From an uncultured Oscillospiraceae bacterium (GTDB lineage: Bacteria > Bacillota > Clostridia > Oscillospirales > JAAYXM01), in assembly GCA_934446465.1 (NCBI GenBank), contig CAKSEF010000023.1, positions 1-23,655 on the forward strand: a DNA stretch of 23,655 nucleotides, read 5' to 3'. The notes beneath the pieces are model-generated. The model did not search any database, was not told the DNA's origin, and worked only from the letters and a program-made list of their open reading frames with translations. This document shows positions 7,711 through 15,412 of the stretch, in pieces (position 1 is the stretch's first letter; each line of letters begins with the position of its first letter). Position numbers and translations under genes: made by a program.

Positions 7711-7776
7711 GACATTCCCTCCAGAAATATTAATCGGACTTTTTTGCACAAATTAAAATAATGCAATGTAGCACAT

Positions 7777-7805
7777 ATTATAATCTCATACAGCACTTGT
7801 GTCAA
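7777..7805 (-). promoter_or_regulatory. Perfect sigma-A promoter for the deacetylase-like/acyltransferase unit
   Basis: Read on the minus strand, TTGACA (7805-7800) and TATAAT (7782-7777) are separated by exactly 17 bases. Transcription should start near 7770, leaving a leader of about 60 bases. The 280-base gap between 7711 and 7990 holds this promoter, the divergent promoter at 7945 and otherwise AT-rich sequence. Confidence 0.9.
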
Positions 7806-7944
7806 GCTCTCCCGGAAAGGCGAATTTTTCAACCAAATCCTTTAGTTATACGCTTTCTTGGCGGTTTTATGTCATTTTTTCACTTTATGATATTAGAAAA
7901 AAATATGGCATAATTTGCAATGTCAAAAAGCAAGGTTTCAGAAA

Positions 7945-7973
7945 TTGCAAAAACGAGTGGAATGTGATATATT
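7945..7973 (+). promoter_or_regulatory. Promoter for the phosphopantetheinyl transferase gene
   Basis: TTGCAA (7945-7950) and TATATT (7968-7973) are separated by 17 bases. The predicted start near 7980 leaves only about 10 bases of leader, with GGTGA (7980-7984) as ribosome site 6 bases before the ATG at 7991. Confidence 0.6.
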
Positions 7974-7990
7974 AAACTTGGTGATTATTT

Positions 7991-8521
7991 ATGACCGTGT
8001 ATGTTTTTAACAAGACTGACGGAACGACTGACGAGCTTATAAAATGTGCAGCCGAGGATATTTTCCGCGACGCGGGCGGAGAGCTGCCGAAGAATTTTTC
8101 AATAACGCGGAGCGAACTCGGCAAGCCGTATGTTAATATTTCGCATATGTTTGTTTCCGTCTCGCATACCGATGATATTGTCCTCGTGGCCGTGAACGGC
8201 TCGGAGGTCGGTATCGATATCGAAAACAGCAGCCGAAAAACTGAGAATATCGCAAAGATTGCCGAAAGATTTTTTTCCGAATGGGAAAAGAGTTATGTCT
8301 TTTCAAAGGAAGCAGGAGTCCGCAGGCGTTTTCTTGAAGTATGGGTAAAAAAAGAGGCATATTATAAGTTTCTCGGCGGAGACATCCGCTGTCCCGACAC
8401 ATTCTCCGCACGCGGAACGTTCATTCCGATTCGTTTGGACGGCTTCACGGCATTCGCCTACTCTGAGCTCGTCTGTCTTAATTGTATAAACGTAAAAAAC
8501 CTCCTTCATGCCGAAACATGA
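7991..8521 (+). CDS. 4'-phosphopantetheinyl transferase, Sfp type
   Basis: The 176-residue protein carries the superfamily motifs in order: FVSVSHT (54-60), GIDIE (74-78, with the Mg-binding Asp76 and Glu78), FFSEWE (94-99) and WVKKEAYYK (118-126). The enzyme moves the phosphopantetheine arm of CoA onto a Ser of acyl-carrier or peptidyl-carrier proteins. Sfp itself is about 224 residues and AcpS about 120, so this is a short Sfp-like form. No carrier protein or polyketide/peptide synthase is in the window. The last nine or so codons lie inside the stem of the downstream terminator. It is divergent from the deacetylase-like/acyltransferase unit, so a joint role is possible but not shown. Confidence 0.88.
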   Translation: MTVYVFNKTDGTTDELIKCAAEDIFRDAGGELPKNFSITRSELGKPYVNISHMFVSVSHTDDIVLVAVNGSEVGIDIENSSRKTENIAKIAERFFSEWEKSYVFSKEAGVRRRFLEVWVKKEAYYKFLGGDIRCPDTFSARGTFIPIRLDGFTAFAYSELVCLNCINVKNLLHAET

Positions 8522-8531
8522 GGGAGGTTTT
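8496..8531. terminator. Bidirectional terminator between convergent genes
   Basis: A 15-bp stem (8496-8510 with 8517-8531, one G-T pair) with loop CCGAAA has A-tract and T-tract flanks. It overlaps the 3' end and stop codon (8519-8521) of the phosphopantetheinyl transferase gene and sits 12 bases after the stop of the minus-strand DUF4838 gene, so it can serve both. Confidence 0.85.
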
Positions 8532-8542
8532 CATTATTTCCG

Positions 8543-10423
8543 TTACTTTTCAAAGCTGTACCAGCGGTCGGGAACAAAACCTCTGTCCTCGCAGTCAACG
8601 GGGATTGTGATTCCGTATCCCGGGTCGTTTACAATGAAACTTGAGAATTTCGTCATATATGCAAGCTCGCCTGTCGGGTCTTCATACTTTTTGAGAGACG
8701 AATACTCCTCCTTCGGGTCTTTCTTGCGGTTTTCCGCCACCTCTACGTCGGAATATCTGAATGCCATTCTCATCATGCGTATATTATTTCTTGCCGACGG
8801 GCTTTCCGCAGAGTCAAGCGCCTTGTCGTACAACGAATACATTTTCTCGCGGTCTATGTGCTCCATAAGATATATTCCCGCATCCATAATCGTTTCCTGA
8901 CCGTTGAGGCACTTCTCAGCCGTCCTTATCGCCTCTTCCATGTACGGCGCGCCTGCACCGAATATTCTTGAAAATACGCTGAGGTTATCCTCCATGGAAA
9001 GCTCCGTATCATAAGCCGTGCGTGCAAACGTGAAGAAGTTAAATATATGATTCCACATATTGAAGCATTCTATCTGCGTGGCCGTGCCGAGAACGCCCTG
9101 TTTTATATAGTGCCTGCACAGAGCCTGAACCTCGTCCGCCATCGGTATATATCTCTGGCGTGCGGGATAGACGCCCATATAATAATCATAGTATACGACC
9201 TCGGCACCTACCTTATGCCATTTCATAAGGTCTTCGAATATTGTGCCTATAACACCGCTTCCGTCAGGGTTTCCGACACGGCGGAGACCGCTGTCATGCC
9301 ATGTCGCCTCGTCAACAATGAGGCATGGCTCCAGCTTCTGCCCGTCGGGACAGCTCCACAGGTCGACATATACCAGCATATCTATTTTTACGTTCGGATG
9401 TACGGAGCTTACGCGCTTTGCTACCTCATTCAGAAAGAACGTATAATTTTCGACCTTTGTGTGCTTTGAACATTCCTCGCAGGAACACTGCGCGTCAATG
9501 CCGTCCTGGGGCCAGAACGCGACTATATCGACTGACGGATTCTTGGTAATCCATTCTATTACGTTTTTGGATATTGTCTCGATAAGCTCCGCGTTTCGGC
9601 TGCAGAAAATCCACTGCCCGTAGAACCCGCTGACTTTAAAACGCTCGCCGTTCTCCTTGAGCTTGTAGAACTCAGGGTGCGTTTCCTCATAATGCTCGGG
9701 GAAATATTCGTTTCCGTGCGGAGGAAGGAAAAGCTGTGAGGATTCATGATGACCTACCGTGAATCTCAGTCCGCGCTTTTCGGCTTCCGCAAGCATTCCG
9801 TTTTTCTTATAGCCCTCGTACACGCTTGACCATGTAAGTATTCTGTTGTACCTGTTCTTTATGAGCCAATCGATGAACTGCATATTGAACTTGTGTTCGG
9901 AGTTTCCCGCCGCGTCTGCGTACTGAATAATCGCCGTTCTGTATTTTAAGTCAGACTGCGCTTTGACATATTCGATATCGCATAAGTCCTTTTCTTCGAG
10001 ACTCGGAACAAACTCGCCGCCGGCAACGGACGGATTTATATATGCCGATAAGCTGCATCCGAGAAATCTCTCGAGAAATTCATACACACCGTAGATTGTT
10101 CCGCGTTCGCACTCATTCGGATTTTTACTGCTTCCCGCAATAAGAACGGCATTCTCGCCGAATGACTTAATCAACATTCCCTCAGGTCCCGGAACCGCTT
10201 TGTCAAATTCGGCTTCGCTTATGTATTTTGCCGCCGTTTCGTTATGCTCCGGCCCTCCGATTATTATTGACGCACCGCCGTTCTCCGAATCCGACACGAC
10301 CGCTTTTATGCCGTCAAAAATCATTCCGAGGTACTTTTTGAGTTCATCGCAAGCGAATTTCTCGCGCAGTGTCGGCGATTTCGGCATTACGATATTTACA
10401 GAACCGTTCCTTGAAAGTTTCAT
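8543..10423 (-). CDS. DUF4838-type carbohydrate-active protein
   Basis: This 626-residue protein belongs to the large DUF4838 family seen in carbohydrate-degrading bacteria. Features: an N-terminal segment with IIIGGPEHNETA and GTIYGVYEFLERFLGCS, like the N-terminal domain that precedes alpha-glucuronidase and GH20-type catalytic barrels. Then comes a barrel-like region with LKYRTAIIQYADA, YNRILTW, FWPQDGIDAQCSCEECSKH (Cys-rich turn) and VVYYDYYMG. No signal peptide is visible, so it is probably intracellular. A glycoside-hydrolase-like role is likely by domain context but unproven; the catalytic acids are not certain. The ribosome site GGAGGG lies 11 bases before the ATG, a rather long spacing. 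It directly follows the abrB terminator and has no obvious promoter of its own. Confidence 0.75.
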   Translation of the reverse strand: MKLSRNGSVNIVMPKSPTLREKFACDELKKYLGMIFDGIKAVVSDSENGGASIIIGGPEHNETAAKYISEAEFDKAVPGPEGMLIKSFGENAVLIAGSSKNPNECERGTIYGVYEFLERFLGCSLSAYINPSVAGGEFVPSLEEKDLCDIEYVKAQSDLKYRTAIIQYADAAGNSEHKFNMQFIDWLIKNRYNRILTWSSVYEGYKKNGMLAEAEKRGLRFTVGHHESSQLFLPPHGNEYFPEHYEETHPEFYKLKENGERFKVSGFYGQWIFCSRNAELIETISKNVIEWITKNPSVDIVAFWPQDGIDAQCSCEECSKHTKVENYTFFLNEVAKRVSSVHPNVKIDMLVYVDLWSCPDGQKLEPCLIVDEATWHDSGLRRVGNPDGSGVIGTIFEDLMKWHKVGAEVVYYDYYMGVYPARQRYIPMADEVQALCRHYIKQGVLGTATQIECFNMWNHIFNFFTFARTAYDTELSMEDNLSVFSRIFGAGAPYMEEAIRTAEKCLNGQETIMDAGIYLMEHIDREKMYSLYDKALDSAESPSARNNIRMMRMAFRYSDVEVAENRKKDPKEEYSSLKKYEDPTGELAYMTKFSSFIVNDPGYGITIPVDCEDRGFVPDRWYSFEK

Positions 10424-10448
10424 ATCTGATTAATCCCTCCATTTTAAT

Positions 10449-10486
10449 AAAAGCACCGCCTTAGACCGACCTAAGGCGGTGCTTTT
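10449..10486 (-). terminator. Terminator of the abrB-like gene
   Basis: A perfect 16-bp inverted repeat (10449-10464 with 10471-10486) encloses a 6-base loop and, on the minus strand, ends in TTTT followed by ATTAAAAT. It starts 10 bases after the regulator's stop codon. Confidence 0.9.
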
Positions 10487-10495
10487 CATACCTGC

Positions 10496-10738
10496 TTATT
10501 TATTTGCCAGCTCTTTTGCGCATGACTCACACACGTGCTTTCCCTTGTATTCGGAAAGCCCTTTTTTGCTTCCGCAGAATATACATTCCGACTGATACTT
10601 TTTAAGAATAATCGAATCGCCGTCAACATAAATTTCAATCGGGTCCCTTTGGCCGATTCCCATTTGCTTGCGAAGCTCTATCGGCAGAACAATTCTTCCC
10701 AAATCATCTATCTTTCGTGTTATTCCGGTGGATTTCAC
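10496..10738 (-). CDS. AbrB/SpoVT-family transcriptional regulator with zinc ribbon
   Basis: The 80-residue protein opens with KSTGITRKIDDLGRIVLP, the AbrB DNA-binding swapped-hairpin motif, and ends with a zinc-ribbon-like CIFCGS...CESC. This architecture is common among AbrB-type regulators of clostridia. I chose the GTG at 10738 as start. GGAG (10748-10751) sits 9 bases upstream of it but directly against the Met three codons earlier (ATG at 10747), and the family normally begins with M-K-S-T-G. Longer starts add a hydrophobic tail with no family match. It is transcribed from the promoter at 10789-10817 and ends at the terminator at 10449. AbrB-type proteins regulate growth-transition genes; the targets here are unknown. 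It is divergent from spmA. Confidence 0.92.
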   Translation of the reverse strand: MKSTGITRKIDDLGRIVLPIELRKQMGIGQRDPIEIYVDGDSIILKKYQSECIFCGSKKGLSEYKGKHVCESCAKELANK

Positions 10739-10767
10739 CTTTTCCATCTCCTTTTTTATTATTTTCG

Positions 10768-10796
10768 GGATATTTTTTATCTGAACATAGCATACC
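10768..10796 (+). promoter_or_regulatory. Possible sigma-E-type promoter for spmA-spmB
   Basis: On the plus strand GGATATT (10768-10774) and CATACC (10791-10796), 16 bases apart, resemble the -35 and -10 patterns of mother-cell sigma-E promoters. No good sigma-A promoter is visible before spmA. The match is partial and overlaps the abrB promoter on the other strand. Confidence 0.3.
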
Positions 10797-10817
10797 AAAA
10801 ATGTCATTTTTTGTCAA
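10789..10817 (-). promoter_or_regulatory. Promoter of the abrB-like gene
   Basis: On the minus strand TTGACA (10817-10812) and TATGCT (10794-10789) are separated by 17 bases. The start near 10782 leaves a leader of about 43 bases. Confidence 0.75.
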
Positions 10818-10877
10818 CAGATTTTTTTCATTGTTTGTAAAAAATTAACATTTAAAGGAAGAATATGGAGTGGTAAT

Positions 10878-11468
10878 ATGCTTGGCAGGATATGGGTATT
10901 TATGGTTTCGCTGTCCGTTGTTTTCTCCGTTATCAACGGACGCGTTGACGCGCTTTCCACAGCAATAACCGAGGGGGCGAAGAGCAGTGTGGATTTAATA
11001 CTCTCAATCGGCGGAATGATACTTTTCTGGAACGGTATTATGGAAATAATGCGCCGATGCGGAATTATGCGCGGACTCTCCCGCATATTGAGGCCCGCAC
11101 TTGTTTTTCTGTTCCCGGATGCCAAAAACTCTCCCGAGACTCTCGGTAACATATCCGCAAATGTCTCGGCAAACCTGCTCGGTCTCGGAAACGCCGCAAC
11201 GCCTGCCGGTATACTCGCCGCACGCGGGCTTTATGAGCTTTCGGGCGGGGGCTGTGCAAGCGATGCACTGTGTATGCTCGTTGTTATCAACACGGCATCC
11301 CTCCAGCTTATACCCACGACCGTCTCGGCCGTCCGCGCGTCATACGGATGCCTTACCCCGTTCGACATTGTTCCGGCAGTATGGTTTGCCTCCGTGATAT
11401 CGCAGTCTTTTGGAATAACCTTTGCAAAAGTCTTTTCAAAAATATGGAGGAGGAAGGATAAAAAGTGA
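10878..11468 (+). CDS. spmA: Spore maturation protein A
   Basis: The 196-residue membrane protein contains the nucleoside-recognition (Gate) domain: several hydrophobic segments with the family stretches ILSIGGMILFWNGIMEI, NISANVSANLLGLGNAATP and VVINTASLQLIPTT. SpmA with SpmB is needed in Bacillus and Clostridium for full dehydration of the spore core and for spore heat resistance, working in the developing spore or mother-cell membrane. GGAG (10867-10870) lies 7 bases before the ATG. The stop overlaps the start of spmB (GTGA), so the two are translationally coupled. Length fits the family. The gene suggests the organism sporulates or descends from spore formers. Confidence 0.95.
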   Translation: MLGRIWVFMVSLSVVFSVINGRVDALSTAITEGAKSSVDLILSIGGMILFWNGIMEIMRRCGIMRGLSRILRPALVFLFPDAKNSPETLGNISANVSANLLGLGNAATPAGILAARGLYELSGGGCASDALCMLVVINTASLQLIPTTVSAVRASYGCLTPFDIVPAVWFASVISQSFGITFAKVFSKIWRRKDKK

Positions 11469-11983
11469 ATATGCTTTCGTCTTTGTCCGTTCCCCTTATT
11501 ATAGTATTCACCGCAATTTTTGCGTTTGTAAAAAAAACGGATGTGTATGACGCGCTTATATGCGGAGCGGAGGACGGCCTCACAATACTCGCTAAAATGC
11601 TTCCCGGTATAGTCGCTCTTTTCTGTGCCATACATATGATGCGGGCATCGGGGGCGCTTGACTTCATATGCGGTCTTTTAAGTCCCGTGTCCGACTTTCT
11701 CGGAATCCCCCGCGAATGTGCCCCTCTTATGATTCTGCGTCCGCTGTCGGGAAGTGCTGCTCTTGCCTACGGAAGCGAGTTAATTTCGGCAAACGGCGCC
11801 GATTCTTACGTCGGCCGCGTCTGCGCCGTTATGCTCGGAGCCTCCGAAACAACCTTCTATACCATAGCGGTCTATTTCGGTTCCCTCAAAATCCGCGACA
11901 CGCGCTATGCAATCCCCGCCGCGCTCTGTGCGGACTTCACCGGATTTGCCGCCGCCGCACTCGCCGTCAGACTCTTCTTTTAA
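11465..11983 (+). CDS. spmB: Spore maturation protein B
   Basis: The 172-residue membrane protein is the usual partner of SpmA, with KKTDVYDALICGAEDGL, LPGIVALFCAIHMM, RPLSGSAALAYGSE and GASETTFYTIAVYFGS, the conserved SpmB stretches. It probably forms a membrane complex with SpmA that helps spore core dehydration. I used the GTG at 11465, which overlaps the spmA stop, because AAGGA (11454-11458) is 6 bases upstream; an ATG two codons later is the alternative and changes only two residues. No terminator is seen after the stop; the next promoter starts 35 bases further on. Confidence 0.95.
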   Translation: MNMLSSLSVPLIIVFTAIFAFVKKTDVYDALICGAEDGLTILAKMLPGIVALFCAIHMMRASGALDFICGLLSPVSDFLGIPRECAPLMILRPLSGSAALAYGSELISANGADSYVGRVCAVMLGASETTFYTIAVYFGSLKIRDTRYAIPAALCADFTGFAAAALAVRLFF

Positions 11984-12017
11984 CTAAATATAATTCTTTT
12001 AATCAATGCAAAAATTA

Positions 12018-12046
12018 TTGACAAACCGATAATAATGTTTTAAAAT
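12018..12046 (+). promoter_or_regulatory. Promoter of the DegT-family gene
   Basis: TTGACA (12018-12023) and TAAAAT (12041-12046) are separated by 17 bases. The start near 12053 leaves a short leader with AAAGGAG (12063-12069) placed 8 bases before the ATG. Confidence 0.8.
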
Positions 12047-12077
12047 ATAAGCACAAAGGACGAAAGGAGTTATAACA

Positions 12078-13388
12078 ATGGCAAAAAAAGCTACCGACTT
12101 CAGATACAACACAGGCGAAACACGCGTACCGTGGGCAGCCGTCGGCGAGAATTACAACGCTGACGACCTTCTCGCGATAGTTAAGTTTTTAATGCAGGGT
12201 GAAGGCGCAGATTACGACGCCCGCCTTGCCGCGGTCAAGGATGACATATATAAGCTCTCCGAGATTTCAACACCTCCCGGAAAGCTCTCCCTCGGCTCAC
12301 AGGTCGAGGCAGCCGAAGACGAGGTTGACAAATATCTCGGAACAAAGGGCTGTGCTTTCGTTGCAAACTGCACGGCAGGTTTTGAAATCGCATACAAGTA
12401 TGCAAATTTAAAACCCGGCGACGAAGTAATCGTTCCCGCAATCACATTTGTGGCTACAATGGCATACCCGCTCGCAATCGGCGCAAAGCTCGTATTCGCG
12501 GATGTCGACCCCGTTACCATCAATATGGACCCGAAGGATGTAGAGCGCAAGATTACCGACAAGACAAAAATGATAGTTCCCGTACATATCGGCGGATATC
12601 CCGTTGACATGGACCCGATAATGGAAATTGCAAAGAAGCACGACATTCTCGTTCTCGAGGACGCGGCTCATGCGTTCGGAGCAATTTATAAAGGCCGTCA
12701 TGTAGGAACAATCGGCGATTTTGCCGGATTCTCCTTCCACGAGGTTAAGAACATCACGTCTTTCGGCGAAGGCGGAATACTCACAACGAATGTTCCCGGC
12801 TTCTCCGACGACATGAAGCGTGCGCGCTTCCTCGGTCTCGACTTCTCCCAGAAGATAGAGAATTGGCTCTATGACATTACGCCGATTCCCGGAAAGTTCG
12901 GGCCGTTTGTAGGCGGTAACTCATCCACTACGGAGCTTCAGGCTCTCGGACTCAGACTCCAGCTTGCACGCAATGAGAAGATAATCGCAGAGCGCAGAGC
13001 CGCCGCGGAATATCTTACAAGGCGTTTTGCCGAGAATCCCGCAATCATTCCTCAGAAGGTTGATGAAAAGGATATTAAGCCGACATTCCACCTCTATCTC
13101 CTCCAGATAGACCCCGAGCGCGCAGGCGGAGACATACAGACACTCAAGAGAAAGCTCGAAGAAAAGGGTGTTACAAATATCCCGCATTTCGGCCCGCTCT
13201 ACCGCTTCGACGTCATACGCGAGTTCGGCTATAACCGCGATGATATCGCAAAATCCTGCCCCGTATGCGAGGAAGTATTCTACAAGCGCTTCACACATCT
13301 CCCGCTCTACGGTCTCTCCGAAGAACAGCTCATCTACATGGCTGATGCCGTTCTGGAATCCGTCGCGGAAATGCAGGCAGGCAAATAA
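12078..13388 (+). CDS. DegT/DnrJ/EryC1/StrS-family PLP-dependent enzyme (sugar aminotransferase-like)
   Basis: The 436-residue protein shows the family core: NCTAGFEIAY near 97-106, GDEVIVPAITFVAT (114-127), LVLEDAAHAFGA (191-202, with the PLP-contacting Asp195) and SFHEVKNITSFGEGGILTT, where Lys224 is the predicted Schiff-base lysine. A C-terminal domain includes FHLYLLQ and the usual active-site loop. The family makes amino-sugars or dehydrates/aminates sugar nucleotides; the substrate cannot be read here. An extra N-terminal stretch of about 70 residues precedes the usual start, as in family members with an extended N-terminal arm. It is a single-gene unit with its own promoter and terminator, away from any sugar-nucleotide cluster. 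Confidence 0.92.
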   Translation: MAKKATDFRYNTGETRVPWAAVGENYNADDLLAIVKFLMQGEGADYDARLAAVKDDIYKLSEISTPPGKLSLGSQVEAAEDEVDKYLGTKGCAFVANCTAGFEIAYKYANLKPGDEVIVPAITFVATMAYPLAIGAKLVFADVDPVTINMDPKDVERKITDKTKMIVPVHIGGYPVDMDPIMEIAKKHDILVLEDAAHAFGAIYKGRHVGTIGDFAGFSFHEVKNITSFGEGGILTTNVPGFSDDMKRARFLGLDFSQKIENWLYDITPIPGKFGPFVGGNSSTTELQALGLRLQLARNEKIIAERRAAAEYLTRRFAENPAIIPQKVDEKDIKPTFHLYLLQIDPERAGGDIQTLKRKLEEKGVTNIPHFGPLYRFDVIREFGYNRDDIAKSCPVCEEVFYKRFTHLPLYGLSEEQLIYMADAVLESVAEMQAGK

Positions 13389-13404
13389 TAATTTAAGACT
13401 CAGA

Positions 13405-13435
13405 CAAGGCACGGAATTTTCCGTGCCTTGTTTTT
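13405..13435 (+). terminator. Terminator of the DegT-family gene
   Basis: Twelve complementary bases on each side (13405-13416 with 13419-13430) form a stem with a tight central loop, followed by TTTTT. Confidence 0.92.
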
Positions 13436-13447
13436 ATAATATTCCTG

Positions 13448-13476
13448 TTGAAATCGAATGCGTTTCCGTTTATAAT
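13448..13476 (+). promoter_or_regulatory. Promoter of the hprK unit
   Basis: TTGAAA (13448-13453) and TATAAT (13471-13476) are separated by 17 bases and lie 12 bases downstream of the previous terminator. The start falls near 13483, leaving a leader of about 18 bases with GGAGG at 13488-13492. Confidence 0.85.
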
Positions 13477-13500
13477 TAGGTTATATCGGAGGTGCATAAT

Positions 13501-14454
13501 ATGGATACGGATATGAATTCAAATTCCTCAAAATACACCATAAAGCTCAAGAAAATAATTGACGAGTTTTCGCTTGAGACAATTTACGGCCCTGACGGCT
13601 ATGAAGATACCGAGCTCTCCTCTACCGACCTAAACCGCCCCGGACTTCAGCTTTCGGCAAAATTCTTCGATTATTTTGACAATACGCGCACGGAGATTAT
13701 CGGAAAGGTCGAAATGACATTTCTCTCCACGCTCTCACCCGCAGAGCGCGCACAGAGATTCGACACGCTCCTCTCCAAAAATGTTCCGTTCGTGATTTTC
13801 ACCAGAAACATCGAAGTTCCCGACGAACTCATTGCGGTGGCAAAGGAGCATAACACACCGCTTCTCCGCACAAGTTATGTTACGTCAAACTTCATGGCGG
13901 CGCTTATTTCTTATTTGAATGTACAGCTCGCCCCGAGAATCACGCGCCACGGCGTTCTTGTTGAGGTATACGGCGAGGGCGTGCTTCTTCTCGGCGAAAG
14001 CGGAATAGGCAAGAGTGAAACGGCTATCGAGCTTGTAAAGCGCGGTCATCGTCTCATAGCCGACGACGCGGTTGAGCTTAAGCGCGTTTCTTCCAAGAGC
14101 ATAGTCGGCTCTGCCCCCGAAATTATACGGCATTATATCGAGCTCCGCGGAATAGGTGTGGTTGATGTGCGCCGTATTTTCGGTATGGGTTCGGTAAAAC
14201 TCACCGAAAAGGTTGACCTCGTTATCAACCTCGAGGCATGGAAAACGGGCAAGCAGTACGACCGTTTCGGCATGGAGACCGAACACATGGACATTCTCGG
14301 CATTGAAATTCCTTCGCTCACGCTCCCGGTTAAGCCGGGCCGTAATCTCGCCGTTATCATCGAAGTAGCGGCAATGAATAACCGCCATAAGAAAATGGGC
14401 TTTAATGCGGCGCAGGAGCTTTCAGACAGACTCAGCGGTAACTTTTACGATTAA
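13501..14454 (+). CDS. hprK: HPr kinase/phosphorylase
   Basis: The 317-residue protein has the typical N-terminal domain and a C-terminal kinase domain. Key features: catalytic His150 in TRHGVLVEVYG, Walker A GESGIGKS (165-172), IADDAVELKR with the Asp pair (188-189), and the signature IELRGIGVVDVRRIFGMG (213-230). It phosphorylates Ser46 of HPr in response to glycolytic intermediates and reverses the reaction when phosphate is high, thereby controlling carbon catabolite repression in low-GC Gram-positive bacteria. GGAGG (13488-13492) is 8 bases before the ATG at 13501; a GTG three codons earlier overlaps that site and is rejected. A glucokinase gene follows after 22 bases, a fitting neighbour. 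Confidence 0.97.
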   Translation: MDTDMNSNSSKYTIKLKKIIDEFSLETIYGPDGYEDTELSSTDLNRPGLQLSAKFFDYFDNTRTEIIGKVEMTFLSTLSPAERAQRFDTLLSKNVPFVIFTRNIEVPDELIAVAKEHNTPLLRTSYVTSNFMAALISYLNVQLAPRITRHGVLVEVYGEGVLLLGESGIGKSETAIELVKRGHRLIADDAVELKRVSSKSIVGSAPEIIRHYIELRGIGVVDVRRIFGMGSVKLTEKVDLVINLEAWKTGKQYDRFGMETEHMDILGIEIPSLTLPVKPGRNLAVIIEVAAMNNRHKKMGFNAAQELSDRLSGNFYD

Positions 14455-14476
14455 CAGACAGGAGAAAATAAAGGTT

Positions 14477-15406
14477 ATGAAGATAGGAATAGATTTAGGC
14501 GGCACGAATATTGCGGGTGGCCTCGTCTCCGACGACGGAACTCTCGTTCTCAAAAAAAGCGTCCCGACGGACAGCTCACGCGGAGAACTCGGCATATGCG
14601 AGGACATTGTATCTCTTATACGCGCGCTTTCCGATGAAACCGACGAAAAAATAACCTCCGTAGGCATAGGCGTTCCCGGATTTGCCGACGACCGCACGGG
14701 CGTGGTTATCTATTGCAACAATATTCCCTTTGCAAATACGCATCTCGCGGAATATGTAACGCGCGAAACATCTCTTCCCGCCTTTATCGGGAACGATGCG
14801 AACGCCGCGGTTCTCGCAGAAGCACGCGTCGGTATCGCAAAGGACTACGAAAACGTTGTCATGATTACACTCGGCACGGGAATAGGCTCAGGTCTTATTT
14901 TTAACAATAAGCTCTTCACGGGCTGTAACGGTGCCGCGGGTGAGCTCGGCCATGTGTCTCTCTTTCCCGACGGAATCCCGTGCACCTGCGGACGCAACGG
15001 ATGCTACGAGCTTTACGCCTCTGCAACCGCGCTGAAGCGCCAGACTCAGGAAGCAATGGAAAAGCACCCCGAGAGCATGCTCTGGGACGTTGCCAAATCA
15101 ACGGGCGGTGTTACAGGCAAAACGGCATTTGACGCAATGCGCGCGGGAGACGAAACGGGCAAGGCGGTCGTTGACGGATATATAAACTACCTTTCTCTCG
15201 GTCTTGTTGATGTTGTAAACCTTCTTCAGCCCGATGTTGTTATTTTCGGCGGAGGAATTTCAAAAGAGGGCGAAACCCTGCTTGCTCCGCTCCGCGAAAT
15301 CATACACAAAAAATCATATTGCAGCGGCGGGAAATACCCCGAGCTTCTCATTGCAAAGCTCGGAAATGACGCAGGAATAATCGGCGCGGCATATTTTGGA
15401 GAGTAG
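14477..15406 (+). CDS. glcK: ROK-family glucokinase
   Basis: The 309-residue kinase begins with the phosphate loop GIDLGGTN (4-11), then IGNDANAA (104-111) with the catalytic Asp107, the LGTGIGSG loop (132-139), GELGHV (155-160) and the zinc-binding CTCGRNGC (169-176). These are the diagnostic ROK features. The lack of an N-terminal DNA-binding domain indicates an enzyme, not a repressor. It should phosphorylate glucose, or a related hexose, with ATP. The start at 14477 begins directly at the phosphate loop; the in-frame region upstream lies inside hprK and is not used. CAGGAG (14459-14464) is the ribosome site. Six bases separate it from pcrA. Confidence 0.92.
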   Translation: MKIGIDLGGTNIAGGLVSDDGTLVLKKSVPTDSSRGELGICEDIVSLIRALSDETDEKITSVGIGVPGFADDRTGVVIYCNNIPFANTHLAEYVTRETSLPAFIGNDANAAVLAEARVGIAKDYENVVMITLGTGIGSGLIFNNKLFTGCNGAAGELGHVSLFPDGIPCTCGRNGCYELYASATALKRQTQEAMEKHPESMLWDVAKSTGGVTGKTAFDAMRAGDETGKAVVDGYINYLSLGLVDVVNLLQPDVVIFGGGISKEGETLLAPLREIIHKKSYCSGGKYPELLIAKLGNDAGIIGAAYFGE

Positions 15407-15412
15407 TTTCGT

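Noticed and set aside
7135..7761. A 208-codon plus-strand open frame opposite the deacetylase-like gene
   Set aside because: It is antisense to a gene with family motifs, a consensus promoter and a good ribosome site, and its own translation shows no recognisable domain.
10739..10807. Longer N-terminus for the abrB-like protein
   Set aside because: It would start within the promoter region and add a segment with no family match; the GTG start fits the ribosome site.
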